From Lantana camara (taxonomy: Eukaryota; Streptophyta; Magnoliopsida; Lamiales; Verbenaceae): DNA of 64,000 nucleotides. This document shows, in pieces, positions 10,720-23,029 of the stretch. Below the pieces are notes generated by a model, which was given only the letters and a program-made list of their open reading frames with translations, made no database searches and was not told the DNA's origin. The translations under genes and the position numbers were made by a program. The stretch lies in assembly GCA_037501455.1 (NCBI GenBank), contig CM074858.1, forward strand, positions 78,838,501 through 78,902,500, read 5' to 3'. Positions within the stretch are counted from its first letter, which is position 1, and each line of letters begins with the position of its first letter.

Positions 10720-13050
10720 CCTGTAATTCAAGACACTGAATATGCATGTTGAATTAATATGCCAATGCACGTAGCTCACTTGGAAATAATAATAACTCAG
10801 CACATTGGAGCAATTAAGTTCAATCAGAGAAATTACATATATGCAAAGAAACTTAAAATTAAAGTAGCGTATGATGCACATGCTTATGAATGCATTGAAC
10901 CTGTCACCTAGGTGATGGAAGATTTTTTCTCGACATGAAATTCCTTATTTGTTGAATCATAGGCTTGCCTTGAACTGGTAATCATTTCTTGTTTTCCCAC
11001 GGTCTTCTATTCTTCAAATTTATCTAACCTTCACTTGAACATTCCCACGACTCAGTATTATGATTTCTGAAACCCGAAGTCTTTTATACTCACGGAGTTA
11101 ACATCTAGCTTATCCTTTAATAGCTACTCCCCAAATCAGTGCCCGAATCCTCTTCATGGTTGTCACTTTGATCCAAACTCCCTTGTTTATTCACTATGAG
11201 TTCGATTAGTTAACCGACTCTCCCTCCACTGGTCTATACTTGATCGTTTGACAACCTCCCAGCAACTCTTTGCCTTTCTTTACCATTTCCATTTGTTGCT
11301 TCATTTCTTTTAATGTAACCTCGCAACACGACAATTCAGCTTGGATCTGAATTACCCAATTACTGAAATCCTCAACATGATTGTCTTTCAGTTTCATATT
11401 CACTGAGGTACCGGGCTTCCTTTATCCCTTCCTTAATTGAAATCCCAAAATTGTCTTTGCGTTAACTGGGATAACTATATGATCCCTAAACAAGAACTCT
11501 TGCATTCCCTTTCTGTTCCACTTATGAAATTGATTTCCTGACCCCTCTCGAACCTTAAGTCTCCAATTATTCTCCCGATTCACCAAGCTGCCACCGTGAT
11601 TGAAACCCTTCAAGTCTACTATTCTTTCGATTTGAATCGGTGATAGAACTCGTCTTCTTACTTACTTACTTGTGAGCATATGATTGTCTTCCAGAATTCT
11701 TTATCATCCAATGCCATTTTCATTTATTGCTCCAAGTCTCCCAATTCACTTTCTTGCACGACCTATCCAATTGAGCCCGGAAAATAAATTCATTCCACCC
11801 GATTAAAGAATTCCCGAGCATCCTAGTCTTCTCGTGAATGGCTTACCCAATTCTACCAACTTGATTTAAATTACTAGAATTGTTTTCTTCTCTTGCTGAA
11901 ACCGTACTTCCAACTAGTTGAATTCCTTACTTGGCTATTCTTCCGATTCGGGAATATTTAGTTTTTCCATTCTTCCTTCTCTTTTATCCTCGGATGAACT
12001 AGACTTCCTGGCCCGGTAGACGCGTCATCTTTGATAGTACAAATTTCTCACAGTGCATTCTTTTATTTCAGATCTCATTCCTTGAATCATAACTCGATGA
12101 ACTTGCCTTCGAACTTCTCATATTTGATCCTTGGTCTAAAATTCCCCGGGGTAGCATTTTCTGTGAATTGTTGATCCCCGGTGGTAGTCCCGAAATTTGA
12201 ATGCTTCGACTTGTTGCTCCATATCTTCCAATTCAACCCCATTCTAGTTGATAATCTTTAGAGCCATTACCCCGAAAATATCTCTTATTTTAGAACTTCC
12301 TGATTTAAGCCTCTTCGAACCTCTTTTCTTTCCAACCCCTTGAATCACTTGCTAACGGCAATCCGGTTATTCTCTCTCTAATTAGTACTTTACCTTTCTT
12401 GAGTGCTTTCATTTACCATTCCCTATCCTTCAGTGTATTCTCTCAACACGACAATTTTTCTTGAACCAGAAAATAAACTCGCCTTACCCATATGTAGAAT
12501 CCCAAACATGTTGATTTCCATACTGGTTGTTTAATCTTTCTGGCTGTCGTGTTAAAAAGTTGGATCCGGTTGATATAACCCAAAGGTAATTCCCAAGCTT
12601 GTACTTCGATCGGACATAATTAATTGACTTCCCTTCCCAAATTCTGTGGTAGCCCAAAATTATCGAGCACTGGCCGTGGTTTGATATTCTTTCTACAACC
12701 TGTAACTCACAACTTTCATTGAAATAAATGCATGCAGGTGAGGCATGCTCATGTCACATAATAGTCACATAATTAATGCTCGCGATGAAAATTTAATATA
12801 AATGCAACAAGTAGTATATCAATGTTTAAATAAAACACATTAAGCACATAATTGCAAAGAATTCCAAATCAATTAATTAGCACTAAATATCAGAAATCAA
12901 TGCAAAGCACAAATTATCAAGTAATCTAATTAATTCAAAGAATTCAATTAGCTTCAGATAATATGCAAGACTCTCAATCAACAATTAATCCTATGCCGTT
13001 CGACCTAGACTTGACACGACACGACACGAGAACCTCGGTTTTGCAACCGG
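10720..13050 (-). other. A1 leader, 2.3 kb without supported genes
   Basis: Between primer site and gag. Short open stretches on the element strand (11206-11403 and 11422-11613) contain Lys/Glu-rich peptide with a coiled-coil look, but are broken on all sides. The A2 leader is only about 0.25 kb, so this segment is either an A1-specific acquisition or something A2 has lost. Origin not recognised. Confidence 0.45.
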
Positions 13051-13062
13051 GCTCTGATACCA
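13051..13062 (-). promoter_or_regulatory. A1 primer-binding site (initiator tRNA-Met)
   Basis: TGGTATCAGAGC in element sense, 7 bp after the 5' LTR, matches the 3' end complement of plant initiator tRNA-Met. Confidence 0.9.
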
Positions 13063-13069
13063 CCTCAGA

Positions 13070-15705
13070 TGTAGCACCCCTGAACACGTGGAGGTACCAC
13101 ACCCCCGCACTATAGGCCGATTCACATACGAAATGGACAATCCGTACATGAACTAACCTATAGCGAACGGGTGACAAAGAAAAGAAAAGACGAGCTAGGC
13201 AGGACTAAACCCCAAAGCAATACAAAACCAATGCATATAAAAGTTAAAAGCGGAAGCATTATTTCATAAATACATATAGGTACCATATTTATTGGATAGA
13301 TACGTATAGATACCAAACTAACTATCAATACATTATCATCTCTTATATACCTATACATGATCAAGTATTCAGAATGTGATAATAACGGACATAACATGAG
13401 AAGTAGCAAAATATATACATGATGGTACACTGCTAGACTCGTGACAATGCAAGACTGGACCAGACTCCCACCTAGCACGACCGGCTCTCAAGTACCTGAA
13501 AAGTGAAGTATCAGTCTACCGAAGACTGAGTGAGGGGCATAAATATATATAGAGCGCAATCACATGCAAGTTATAACCTCGGGTAAGGTTTTTATAATTA
13601 AAGTAATATAAGTTCACAATAGCATAAACTCGCCCGAGATTACAACTACCAGTATTAATTACTTGTTCGTTTTTATGCAATCAATCAATACATGGCCCCG
13701 GCGAGTAAGGGCGGTCTCCAACCGATCTCCCGATGAACATGAACATGCTTGCTTGTTTAATAGTTAATAGGTGATCATGCAATTCACTTATCGTGCAATC
13801 GTGCGGTAGTGTACTCATATAACACGTTCACGAAATGACAATCATGCAATAACCCGAGGCGCATCCGTGGTGCCGGACTCGTCCCCAGTCTCCTTTTCCC
13901 TCCGGTTTGATGAAGGGATTGCAAGGCCCCAACATCCAATCTCATTGAGCAGAGGGTACATGAATCCCTAAGCCCGGAGCTCCTTCCTCCACTAATCTCC
14001 TAGTGGATTCAGGGGTGACCCCTAGTGTGGTGAGGATAGCGCCAGAGTTACCCGTCAGCCCTTGCTTTCCCGGTTGGCTCCAGTCACTACCCTCGGGCCC
14101 AAACGTAACCGTCATGCTACTCGCCTAAACATGCACGAAACAATACCTGACTTGCTTGCTTGAACATGACTTGAAATGATCAATGATTTATAGAAAGTAT
14201 AACTATAGATACCTTTTTGGCCAAAATATCACATAAAGGGTATACAGGTTCTATGTAACTAACAATTAAACCTCACCTATACCGACAAAGACAAGTAGGC
14301 ACGGCCTACGGGGCTTGCTCCTCATCCCTACAAAGCTGGTCTGTGCAAAATAAACGTGTACACGTGAGACTTGACTCTAAAATGGACCAAATATGACGAA
14401 CGGCGTAAATGCAACGAGATGACGAGGCAAAGGCAATGTGGCATGATAACTTGTTGTTTCACATCATATTGGTACATACTAAAGCAAATCGGGGTCAAGG
14501 AAGTCGTTGGATCGAGGGGCTAAAATTGTAATTTTATGCAGTCACATTTGTTCTGTCAGCAAGGTGGGAACGGCCGTTCCGGACCCCTTTGTAAAATGGG
14601 AACGGTCGTTCCCATAACCCCAAACTCGCGCCAACGATTTCCCCTTTTTGAAATGCGCCTTAGCTGGGAACGGCCCTTCCGGCGCAAGGCCAAAACGGGA
14701 ACGGCCGTTCCCATGCTCGGCCGCGTAATTCATTTGAAAAGGTGGGAACGCCCGTTCCCACAATGCCTTGAGGCTGGGAACGGTCGTTCCCAGTTTCTGA
14801 AACTGGAAAAACAGGGGAAACAGAGCATGGCTACGGGAATGATCAACAAGGCAACTAAAATTCCATTTTCAATCAACCAAGTCATGATTCTCTAGAAATA
14901 AGATGCATAGATACTCAAAAGGTGATAATATAACATTTAAACACATAAACTAAGGCAATTCATCAAGTAACCAAAGTTTCATGATCATGATCAAACTTGA
15001 TCATTCATGCCAATTATTCAAGGATCTCATGAATTAATCATGCCATAAGTCAAGATATGATCATTCAATCATGCTTTACACCACAAGAGTTCATCTAGCA
15101 TGCAATTCTCAAACCCTAGCTCAATCCAAATATGCTCAAGATCATCAATTCATGCACAACCAACCTTGGAATGAAAGAAATGGATGAAGAAGATGAAGAT
15201 GGATGATTTAGAGCTTAAAAGCTTGGAGCTTCTTGAGCAAACTTGATGGTGGTGATAAAATCTCTTCTTCCCCTTTCTACTTGAAGAACCGAAAGCAAGA
15301 AAGATGGATATGTTGGTGATTTTTGGGATAAAATGATTGAAGAAGCTTGGGGAAGCTATGTACGTGAATCACCATCCTTGATTTAAGTGAAATGTATAAA
15401 TTACACTTTAGTCCCTCAACTCTTTAAGTCATGCAACTAGGGATGGAAAGCTTTGGGAATTGATCCATTGAGTCCTTGAAAATGTTATGCAATTTGGTCC
15501 CGAAATTTAAAAGAATGAACATATATGCCAAGTTGACAATTAAATCATTTTCGGTAATTATTTTACGAAATAACTATTTCCAAGTCTTGAAAGGAATTCT
15601 CAATTTGATATAAATTGATAAAATCTCATGAAAGTATTATAAAATATAATTTATAAAATTATTTTTGGACATAAGATATTAATAAATAAAAACCGGGGCG
15701 TTACA
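13070..15705 (-). repeat. A1 5' LTR
   Basis: 2,636 bp, the LTR beside the primer site, and so the transcribing copy. It is nearly identical to 6888-9523. It carries the TATA/hairpin module (13511-13552) and palindrome cluster (14566-14791). Confidence 0.9.
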
Positions 15706-17486
15706 TGAGCACTTACACGTGAATGTTATTTGGGAGATGATAATGTATTGATATGATGATGTTATTATGCTTCCGCTTTAGTTTATCGCATGTATAAGTT
15801 ATCCCGCCTAGCTTGTCGTGTATTGCATTGTCACCCGTTCGCTATAGGTTGATTCATGTACGGATTGGCCGTTTCGTATGTGGTTTGATCTATAGTGCGG
15901 GGGTGTGGTACCTCCACGTGTTAAGGGGTGCTACAGTTTAATTGCTAATTGCTTAATTTGTCGATCGAATTGTATTTCACTGTGTACGAAATTATGTATT
16001 AAATGAATTATGGATTATATTGATGCTTTGATATGTCATTTGAATTCCGATATATCGAATTGAGCTATTTGCCTATGTTGAAAGGGGGTGCATGTGTAAT
16101 TTCGCTAAACATATAAATTGTATGATTTCGATTAAGAGAAATTATTACGCCTAAGCTTGAAGCTTTTAATTAGTCTAATCACTTAAATTGAATTGGAACT
16201 TATTATATGATATAAGAATTTGTTATGTAATTTATGATTTGGCAAGAATGGAATTAGTATGTCTTGGATGATTTAATTTGAAACTTTGTAATGTAGGTTT
16301 AATTGTTTAATTTAAAATAATCCTATTATGCGATATATGAATTGTATGAAGCTTATATGATTAAATTAGAAACTTTTGTACGTAAGAAATAAGTTATTCG
16401 TACGAATATGAATTGGTTATTTGATATATGAATTTATATGAAATAATGTGAGCTCTGCTTATGTGATTGCATTTCTTAAGTGCTTGAGCATGTGTCGTGC
16501 GTCTTTATTTGGTTGTCTGAGTCTGAGTCTGAGTTCTGTACTGTATTTGGTGTGTTCAGTTGGTACAGGTGCACCCGGGTGGTGACAAATGAGTCGTGCA
16601 GGTTCCGGGGTGGACCATTTGCTGTGTCTTCGGCTGTGTTTAGTGCCAGGTGAGGTTAGGATATAGTTATACCCTATTGCAACGTGCTCATTTTCGAATG
16701 CATGCGGTTTATAAGCCTTATGTATATGTAGATATGTGCGAAGTACGTATTTTGCTGGTTTTATCATATGATTTGATTTGAAAATACGAAACGCTATGTA
16801 TGAGCCTATGTATGCTTTGTTTCAGTTCTGTTATGATTCCGAGGTCAGTGTGTGTGATATGTACGTGTGATATGATAAGCACGATATGCATGAGCTATGT
16901 ATGTCTGTTGGTGTGTGGCAAGTTAAGTTTCCGATATATGTCTGTTTATCTGTGTGATGGGCCCCGGTGATTGTGGGTAAGGGAGACCCGGGACGACCAT
17001 GGGGTCGCCGGTTACGATCCCTATGCACTTCTCCACCAACGGGAGACATAGTCCTCCTATGCCGACGGAGCGCATTTTGGCATGGCCGTCGAAGGAACCG
17101 GGCGGGATCCTCCGGTTCACATGTTTCGTTCTGTGGTGGGTTGAGAGGGGCACCTCTCTTCCCCAATGGTATGCAGGTGGGATTGTTTTATGAGTTTTCT
17201 TCTGATATGAGTAAGTGTGTTCTGTCTGTCCGTCTGTCATAAGTTCGTGAAACGGGGGTAGATTCTTAAATTAAGATTAAAATGGATATACTTTTAAACT
17301 AATAAGATATGCTCTGATATGTGTGTTAAGTCTGCATGAATCTGAACTTATGTTTTAAGAACGTTTGAGTTAAGATTTGTTTGTTTGGTTTTAAGCCCCT
17401 ATAAGTATACTATCACGGGAAAATATTTTGGCGTGCAAAAACTAACCCCTGGGTTCACGAATATTGCTTCTACTTTGTGCTGTGCT

Positions 17487-17540
17487 CTATATATATGTAT
17501 AGCGTGCGTGTGTTAACCCCTCGCTCAGTCTTTGGACTGA
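17487..17540 (+). promoter_or_regulatory. TATA box and start-site hairpin of the E1 5' LTR
   Basis: CTATATATATGTATA (17487-17501), then AACCCCTCGC and the stem-loop TCAGTC-TTTG-GACTGA (17525-17540). The 3' LTR has the same at 22364-22417. The order matches families A, B and C. Confidence 0.55.
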
Positions 17541-17739
17541 CCCCTCCCCGTTTATGTTTCTAGTGTGCAGGTTTTGGTTTGGGTTCGCGTTGGAGTTCGT
17601 GCTAGGCGGCAGTGTGTCATGTCTATCATGTTTGTGTCTGTTCGTTTAGTTTGTTTAGCAATTTGTTTTGAAATATGTCTGTAAATTTTGTATAAGATGT
17701 GTTTCGTGCAGGTTGCATTTATGATTTAAATGTTTAGAA

Positions 17740-17898
17740 TTCGGGACAGGTTAGGACAGGTGCTTGGATTAGTTGAACCCGTTTTGATGTGTAATTATTC
17801 GGGACAGGTTTCTAGGGCCAGTTGAACCCGTTTTGTTGTATAGTTATTCGGGACAGGCTAGGACAAGTTGCCTTGTTTAGTTGAACCCGTTTAGGTTG
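17740..17898. repeat. Three-unit tandem repeat in the E1 LTR
   Basis: Each unit runs TTCGGGACAGG ... AGTTGAACCCGTTT, about 50-58 bp. The 3' LTR holds the same array at about 22617-22775. Confidence 0.75.
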
Positions 17899-18159
17899 AT
17901 GTTATTTCACTTTCTAGATATATGAATTTATGATTGCTGATTTAAGTTTTTGAAAGTTGCCATTTTGTATTGCTTCCGCTGTCATGTTTTGCATTCTTTC
18001 ACTTGTACAGGGTTAGATACCGCCTAGCCAGTCGGTGCATTTTTCGTCTGTCACCCTTTCGCTGTGACTTAGCACGTGTACGGACTCTCCATTTCGTACA
18101 CGTGTCGGGTCATAGTGCGGGGGTGTGATGCCCCACCGCTTGGGGTGTTACATCTTGAG

Positions 18160-18171
18160 TGGTATCAGAGC
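18160..18171 (+). promoter_or_regulatory. E1 primer-binding site (initiator tRNA-Met)
   Basis: TGGTATCAGAGC, 7 bp after the LTR end at 18152. Confidence 0.9.
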
Positions 18172-18640
18172 TACCAGGTTCAGAACCGGTGCTCTGGAGT
18201 CGTGTCGTGTCAGTTTAGGTCATACGGCATAGGAATATGTGCGCATTGCATCCGTTTGGCCTGTAATTTTGCTTCCTCAGTTTGAATTGTACTGAGTTAT
18301 GTGACTAAGTGCGCAATATGATTACGATTATGCAACATTTTATCAATGTGCCCTTAATTGCTTTTATTGTTGTGCTTACATGACTTAAATGCCACATTAC
18401 ATTTGCATTCTTAACCCTCATGCACCAACTTAGTGTTTTAACTACAGGGCTGCTTTAGCAACAATGTAATCACCTTTCTTGGTCAAGGCTTCCAATACTA
18501 CGGTGAACGGTACGTTAAGCATGCATGACACGAGCATACATGTATTCTTTATTTGATTAATTCTTGATATTACGTGACATATCTATCAATTGTGATACTT
18601 ACTGATTGTTGTGATTTTGATTATGCTTTTGTGCTTGAGT

Positions 18641-19013
18641 GAAAGGGAGATTTAATTCTCTCTGTTTACGTGCTAGGGAGATGTAGGATTCTCTCTATAT
18701 TACGTGATAGAAAGATGCTGGAGTCTTTCTGAGTTTTGTGCACAAGAGATGCTGGATTCTCTTGTTCTTAGGTATTCGAGGGATGCTGGATTCCCTTGAA
18801 TTTAGGGTTTGAGAAATGTCGGATTTTCTCAAACTAGATTGTCTGAGAGATGTGGAATCAATCAGACTTAGGGTGAGAGACGGGGTTCTCTCGATGTTGT
18901 GCCTGAGAGACGGGGTTCTCTCTTTTGTGTGTTGAGAAACGGGGTTTTCTCTTTTGTGTGCCGAGGGACGGGGTTCCTTCGCTTGTGTGTCGAGAGATGG
19001 GATTCTCTCTCTT
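18641..19013 (+). repeat. Array of about twelve hairpins in the E1 interior
   Basis: Units of about 30-34 bp, each with a purine-rich arm, a short loop (ATGCTGGA-like in early units, ACGGGG in late ones) and the complementary arm. Examples: CAAGAGATGCTGGATTCTCTTG parts at about 18743, GAGAGACGGGGTTCTCTC at 18875 and 18905, GAGAAACGGGGTTTTCTC at about 18934. Arm sequences vary between units while pairing is mostly kept. The frame at 18695-19129 on the minus strand is the array read as codons and is not a gene. Confidence 0.85.
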
Positions 19014-19295
19014 GTTTGTTGTGGTTGCGGTACTTCTGGCCAGACGGCAGTTTGCGAGCAACGAGGACGTGACCGTATCAAGCTTCGGGTGCAGTGGCCT
19101 AGTGGTAATCGAATGAGTTGAAGTAACAAATGGTCAAGTGCTCAGTGGGACCTCTATGACAACGAATCACTATGAAGGGAGTTGATGCCAACCAAGGGAG
19201 AAGTATCCTGCAGAGATTGCAGTTCGCCTAGATCAGAGTTGCGCAGCGGAAGCTTGAAGTGGAATTCGTTTCAGCGTCGTTCAAGATCTGACCTT

Positions 19296-19332
19296 AGGAC
19301 CTGAGGATAGGTCCTCTTGAAGGAGGGGAGTT
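19296..19332 (+). promoter_or_regulatory. E1 polypurine tract with adjacent stem-loop
   Basis: AGGACCTG-AGGA-TAGGTCCT (19296-19315; 7-bp stem plus a G-T closing pair) is followed by the polypurine tract GAAGGAGGGGAG (19319-19330) at the 3' LTR. Confidence 0.8.
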
Positions 19333-22300
19333 TGTAACATCCCGCTCGTCCGATTTATAAGGTACGCCACGTTCCAACCTTTTAATGTGTTTAATTATGT
19401 GATTTTATATTTTTCGTGGCCCTATTTTGAACTCTTTTAGAGTTTAGGGGCCCCTTTGTAATTTTCTCTTTTTAGGGGTCTTTTGGTCATTTCTCGTTCG
19501 ATCCAGTTTTCGACCTTTTTGACCCCTTCAACGAGTTCGGGCAGCGAGACGAGTCCGTAGACTCTGAGTTTGCCCAATTCTGACTTCGTTAGCCCGTTCT
19601 TCCGATCGTTTTGGCGTACGAGGACCCGAGATATATACCCCGGATCCTCGTTTTGAGTGCCAGAATCTCAGCTCCAGACTTGGTCGTCTTCCACCAGCGA
19701 TCAGACACTATTCACATAGTGGAGGTGTGTCTTCACACACATGTCCGTTCTCGCTCGTTTCTCGACGGAATTCAACGTTTGAGTAGTGGAAATTTATCAA
19801 CTCGACGAGCCCGTCACAATGGTACACAAATTGGAGGCTAAAAATCAGCGGTGGTGGAGCTACGGCGAGCAGCAGGTGGCGCGGCTTAGAGCCGCCGCTT
19901 CGCCACCCATTCGCGGCGGCTTCCGGCGACAGTTTTGGAGCACGCGCCCCACACACAGATGAAGGAGTTCCCGACGTTTCAAATGGTGTTGGCGGCGCAA
20001 CCATCCGGCCAGCGGCGGCGGCTCACGCGCCGCCTGAAAGTTACGCAGCGGCGGTGGCGTACTGTAGCAGCGGCATTCGCCGCTTTCCGGTGGCTTTTTC
20101 GGAGGATCTTTGGCGGTTCCCTACGTTTTTCGACATCCTAAATCCATTTCCGGCCTCCTTTTTGAGCGAATCGCGGCGGAGATGGCTGAACCGGTGAGTG
20201 GCGCACCGGCGGACTTTCGGCGGCGGTTTGGGACCTTTTTCCGGCCGGTTTTAGTGGTGGTTCCTTCACGGAAGTTACTCAGAATAATGGAACATAGCGG
20301 ATGGCGTTGGCCCCGACTCGAGAACCGGCCGGCGGCGGCGAATCGGTGGCGGAACGGCTCTGGACCGGCGGTCCAATTTTCCGGCGACTTTTCCGGCGTT
20401 TGACTAGGGGGCTTTTGTAGGGCTCATTACGGGCTTTCCAACGGTATGTCCGGATTTTATTTTCATTTAGCGGTTTGTATTTAATTTCAGTTTTTGTATT
20501 AGGATTTTAGTTCGGTTTTTCGTCAACGAAGTCCGACGTGTTGGTTATTTTCTAAAATTGGCTGAGGGCTTTTGTCAAGCAGGCCGAGGCGTACGTTTCT
20601 GTCCTTCCGGGGAATTTTCCAACCACCGGAGGTGGTGGTCCGGCGGCTGGACGTGGCGGTCCGGTGGGTTCCGGATGCGGCGTTCCGACGCCCTTCGTGT
20701 AGCGACTTCCTTTCGTCGTGGTGAGTCCAACGCCACTTTCCGTTCGTCAATCGGATGTCCGGTTGATTTGTTGTGATTTATTTTGTATAACTTGAATATT
20801 TGAAATTAATTGTTTAATTGCTAATTGCTTGATTTGTCGATCGAATTGTATTTCAATGTGTACAAAATTATGTATTAACTGAATTATGGATTATATTGAT
20901 GCTTTGATATGCCATTTGAATTCCGATATATCGAATTGAGCTATTTACCTATGTTGAAAGGGGGTGTATGTGTAATTTCGCTAATCATATAAATTGTATG
21001 ATTTCGATTAAGAGAAATTATTACGCCTAAGCTTGAAGCTTTTAATTAGTCTAATCACTTAAATTGAATTGGAACTTATTATATGATATAAGAATTTGTT
21101 ATGTAATTTATGATTTGGCAAGAATGGAATTAGTATGTCTTGGATGATTTAATTTGAAACTTTGTAATGTAGGTTTAATTGTTTAATTTAAAATAATCCT
21201 ATTATGCGATATATGAATTGTATGAAGCTTATATGATTAAATTAGAAACTTTTGTACGTAAGAAATAAGTTATTCGTACGAATATGAATTGGTTATTTGA
21301 TATATGAATTTATATGAAATAATGTGAGCTCTGCTTACGTGATTGCATTTCTTAAGTGCTTGAGCATGTGCCGTGCGTCTTTATTTGGTTGTCTGAGTCT
21401 GAGTCTGAGTTCTGTACTGTATTTGGTGTGTTCAGTTGGTACAGGTGCACCCGGGGTGGTGACAAGTGAGTTGTGCAGGTTCCGGGGTGGACCATTTGCT
21501 ATGTCTTCGGCTGTGTTTAGTGCCAGGTGAGGTTAGGATATAGTTATACCCTATTGCAACGTGCTCGTTTTCGAATGCATGCGGTTTATAAGCCTTATGT
21601 ATATGTAGATATGTGCGAAGTACGTATTTTTCTAGTTTTGTCATATGATTTGATTTGAAAATACGAAACGCTATGTATGAGCCTATGTATGCTTTGTTTC
21701 AGTTCTGTTATGATTCCGAGATCAGTGTGTGTGATATGTACGTGTGATATGATAAGCACGATATGCATGAGATATGTCTGTCCGTTGGTGTGTGGAAAGT
21801 TAAGTTTCCGATATATGTCTGTTTATCTGTGTGATGGGCCCCGGAGATTATGGGTAAGGGAGACCCGGGACGACCATGGGGTCGCCGGTTACGACCCCTG
21901 TGCACTTCTCCACCAACGGGAGACTTAGTCCTCCTATGCCGACGGAGCGCATTTTGGCATGGCTGTCGAAGGAACCGGGCGGGATCCTCCGTTTCACATG
22001 TTTCGTTCTGTGGTGGGTTGAGAGGGGCACCTCTCTTCCCCAATGGTGTGCAGGTGGGATTGTTTTATGAGTTTTCTTCTGATATGAGTAAGTGTGTTCT
22101 GTCTGTCCGTCTGTTATAAGTTCGTGAAACGGGGGTAGATTCTTAAATTAAGATAAAAATGGATATACTTTTAAACTAATAAGATATGCTCTGATATGTG
22201 TGTTAAGTCTGCATGAATCTGAACTTATGTTTTAAGAACGTTTGAGTTAAGATTTGTTTGTTTGGTTTTAAGCCCCTATAAGTATAATATCACGGGAAAA

Positions 22301-23029
22301 TATTTTGGCGTGCAAAAACTAACCCCTGGGTTCACGAATATTGCTTCTACTTTGTGCTTTGCTCTATATATATGTATAGCGTGCGTGTGTTAACCCCTCC
22401 CTCAGTCTTTGGACTGACCCCTCCCCGTTTATGTTTCTAGTGTGCAGGTTTTGGTTTGGGTTCGCGTTGGAGTTCGTGCTAGGCGGCAGTGTGTCATGTC
22501 TATCATGTTTGTGTCTGTTCGTTTAGTTTGTTAAGCAATTTGTTTTGAAATATGTCTGTAAATTTTGTATAAGATGTGTTTCGTGCAGGTTGCATTTATG
22601 ATTTAAATGTTTACAATTCGGGACAGGTTAGGACAGGTGCTTGGATTAGTTGAACCCGTTTTGATGTGTAATTATTCGGGACAGGTTTCTAGGGCTAGTT
22701 GAACCCGTTTTGTTGTATAGTTATTCGGGACAGGCTAGGACAGGTTACCTTGTTTAGTTGAACCCGTTTAGGTTGATGTTGTTTCACTTTCTGGATATAT
22801 GAATTTATGATTGCTGATTTAAGTTTTTGAAAGTTGCCATTTTGTATTGCTTCCGCTGTCATGTTTTGCATTCTTTCACTTGTACAGGGTTAGATACCGC
22901 CTAGCCAATCGGTGCGTTTTTCGTCTGTCACCTGTTCGCTGTGACTTAGCACGTGTACGGACTCTCCATTTCGTACACGTGTCGGGTCGTAGTGCAGGGG
23001 TGTGATGCCCCACCGCTTGGGGTGTTACA
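19333..23029 (+). repeat. E1 3' LTR
   Basis: 3,697 bp, uninterrupted; TGTAACATCCCGC to GGTGTTACA. It aligns throughout with the 5' LTR, with scattered substitutions that look more frequent than between the A1 LTRs, consistent with greater age. Open frames such as 21708-22043 and 20110-20403 are not treated as genes. Confidence 0.9.

Larger units (their letters stand above)
6888..15705 (-). mobile_element. A1: non-autonomous family A LTR retrotransposon, 8.8 kb
   Basis: It reads on the minus strand. Plus-strand ends are TGTAGCACCCCTG and GGGGCGTTACA. Flanks TGAGA (6883-6887) and TGAGC (15706-15710) are a TSD with one mismatch. The LTRs are 6888-9523 and 13070-15705, both exactly 2,636 bp and differing by only about nine bases by eye, so insertion was recent. 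The 3,546-bp interior holds a primer site, a 2.3-kb leader, a shortened gag frame, a hairpin array and a polypurine tract; pol is missing. A2 at 35395-45518 is its likely helper relative. Confidence 0.9.
4567..15935 (+). mobile_element. Family A solo LTR, interrupted by A1
   Basis: It starts TGTAACGCCCCG and ends GGGGTGCTACA, with TSD GTTTA at 4562-4566 and 15936-15940. The LTR itself is 4567-6887 plus 15711-15935, about 2.55 kb. No interior is present, so it is a solo LTR left by recombination between two LTRs. It is clearly related to, but diverged from, the LTRs of A1 and lies in the opposite orientation to them. Confidence 0.85.
3082..18152 (+). repeat. E1 5' LTR, interrupted by a family A solo LTR
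   Basis: Bases 3082-4566 and 15941-18152 together make 3,697 bp, the same length as the 3' LTR. A GC-rich stretch (about 3600-4480, full of GGCGGCGG) lies in U3. Open frames there, such as 3612-4037, are not conserved in the 3' LTR (its start codon is ACG), so I do not call genes. A TATA plus hairpin at 17487-17540 marks the likely transcription start. Confidence 0.85.
3082..23029 (+). mobile_element. E1: LTR retrotransposon with giant LTRs and no genes (Ty3/gypsy-like, non-autonomous)
   Basis: It begins TGTAACATCCCGC and ends GGTGTTACA. The 5-bp TSD GATCG flanks it at 3077-3081 and 23030-23034. Both LTRs are 3,697 bp once later insertions in the 5' copy are removed. The interior is only 1,180 bp (18153-19332): an initiator-tRNA-Met-type primer site, a hairpin array and a polypurine tract, with no gag or pol. 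Proteins must have come from another element. Assignment to Ty3/gypsy rests on LTR, primer-site and polypurine-tract resemblance to families A and C, not on any E1 protein. Confidence 0.85.

Noticed and set aside
16459..17242. Overlapping open frames in the E1 LTR (also 21432-22119)
   Set aside because: They recur only because LTRs are copies, are open on both strands at once, and carry no recognisable domain.
18695..19129. 144-residue minus-strand frame with TPSL-like repeats
   Set aside because: It is the hairpin array translated; the periodicity is nucleic-acid structure, not a repeat protein.
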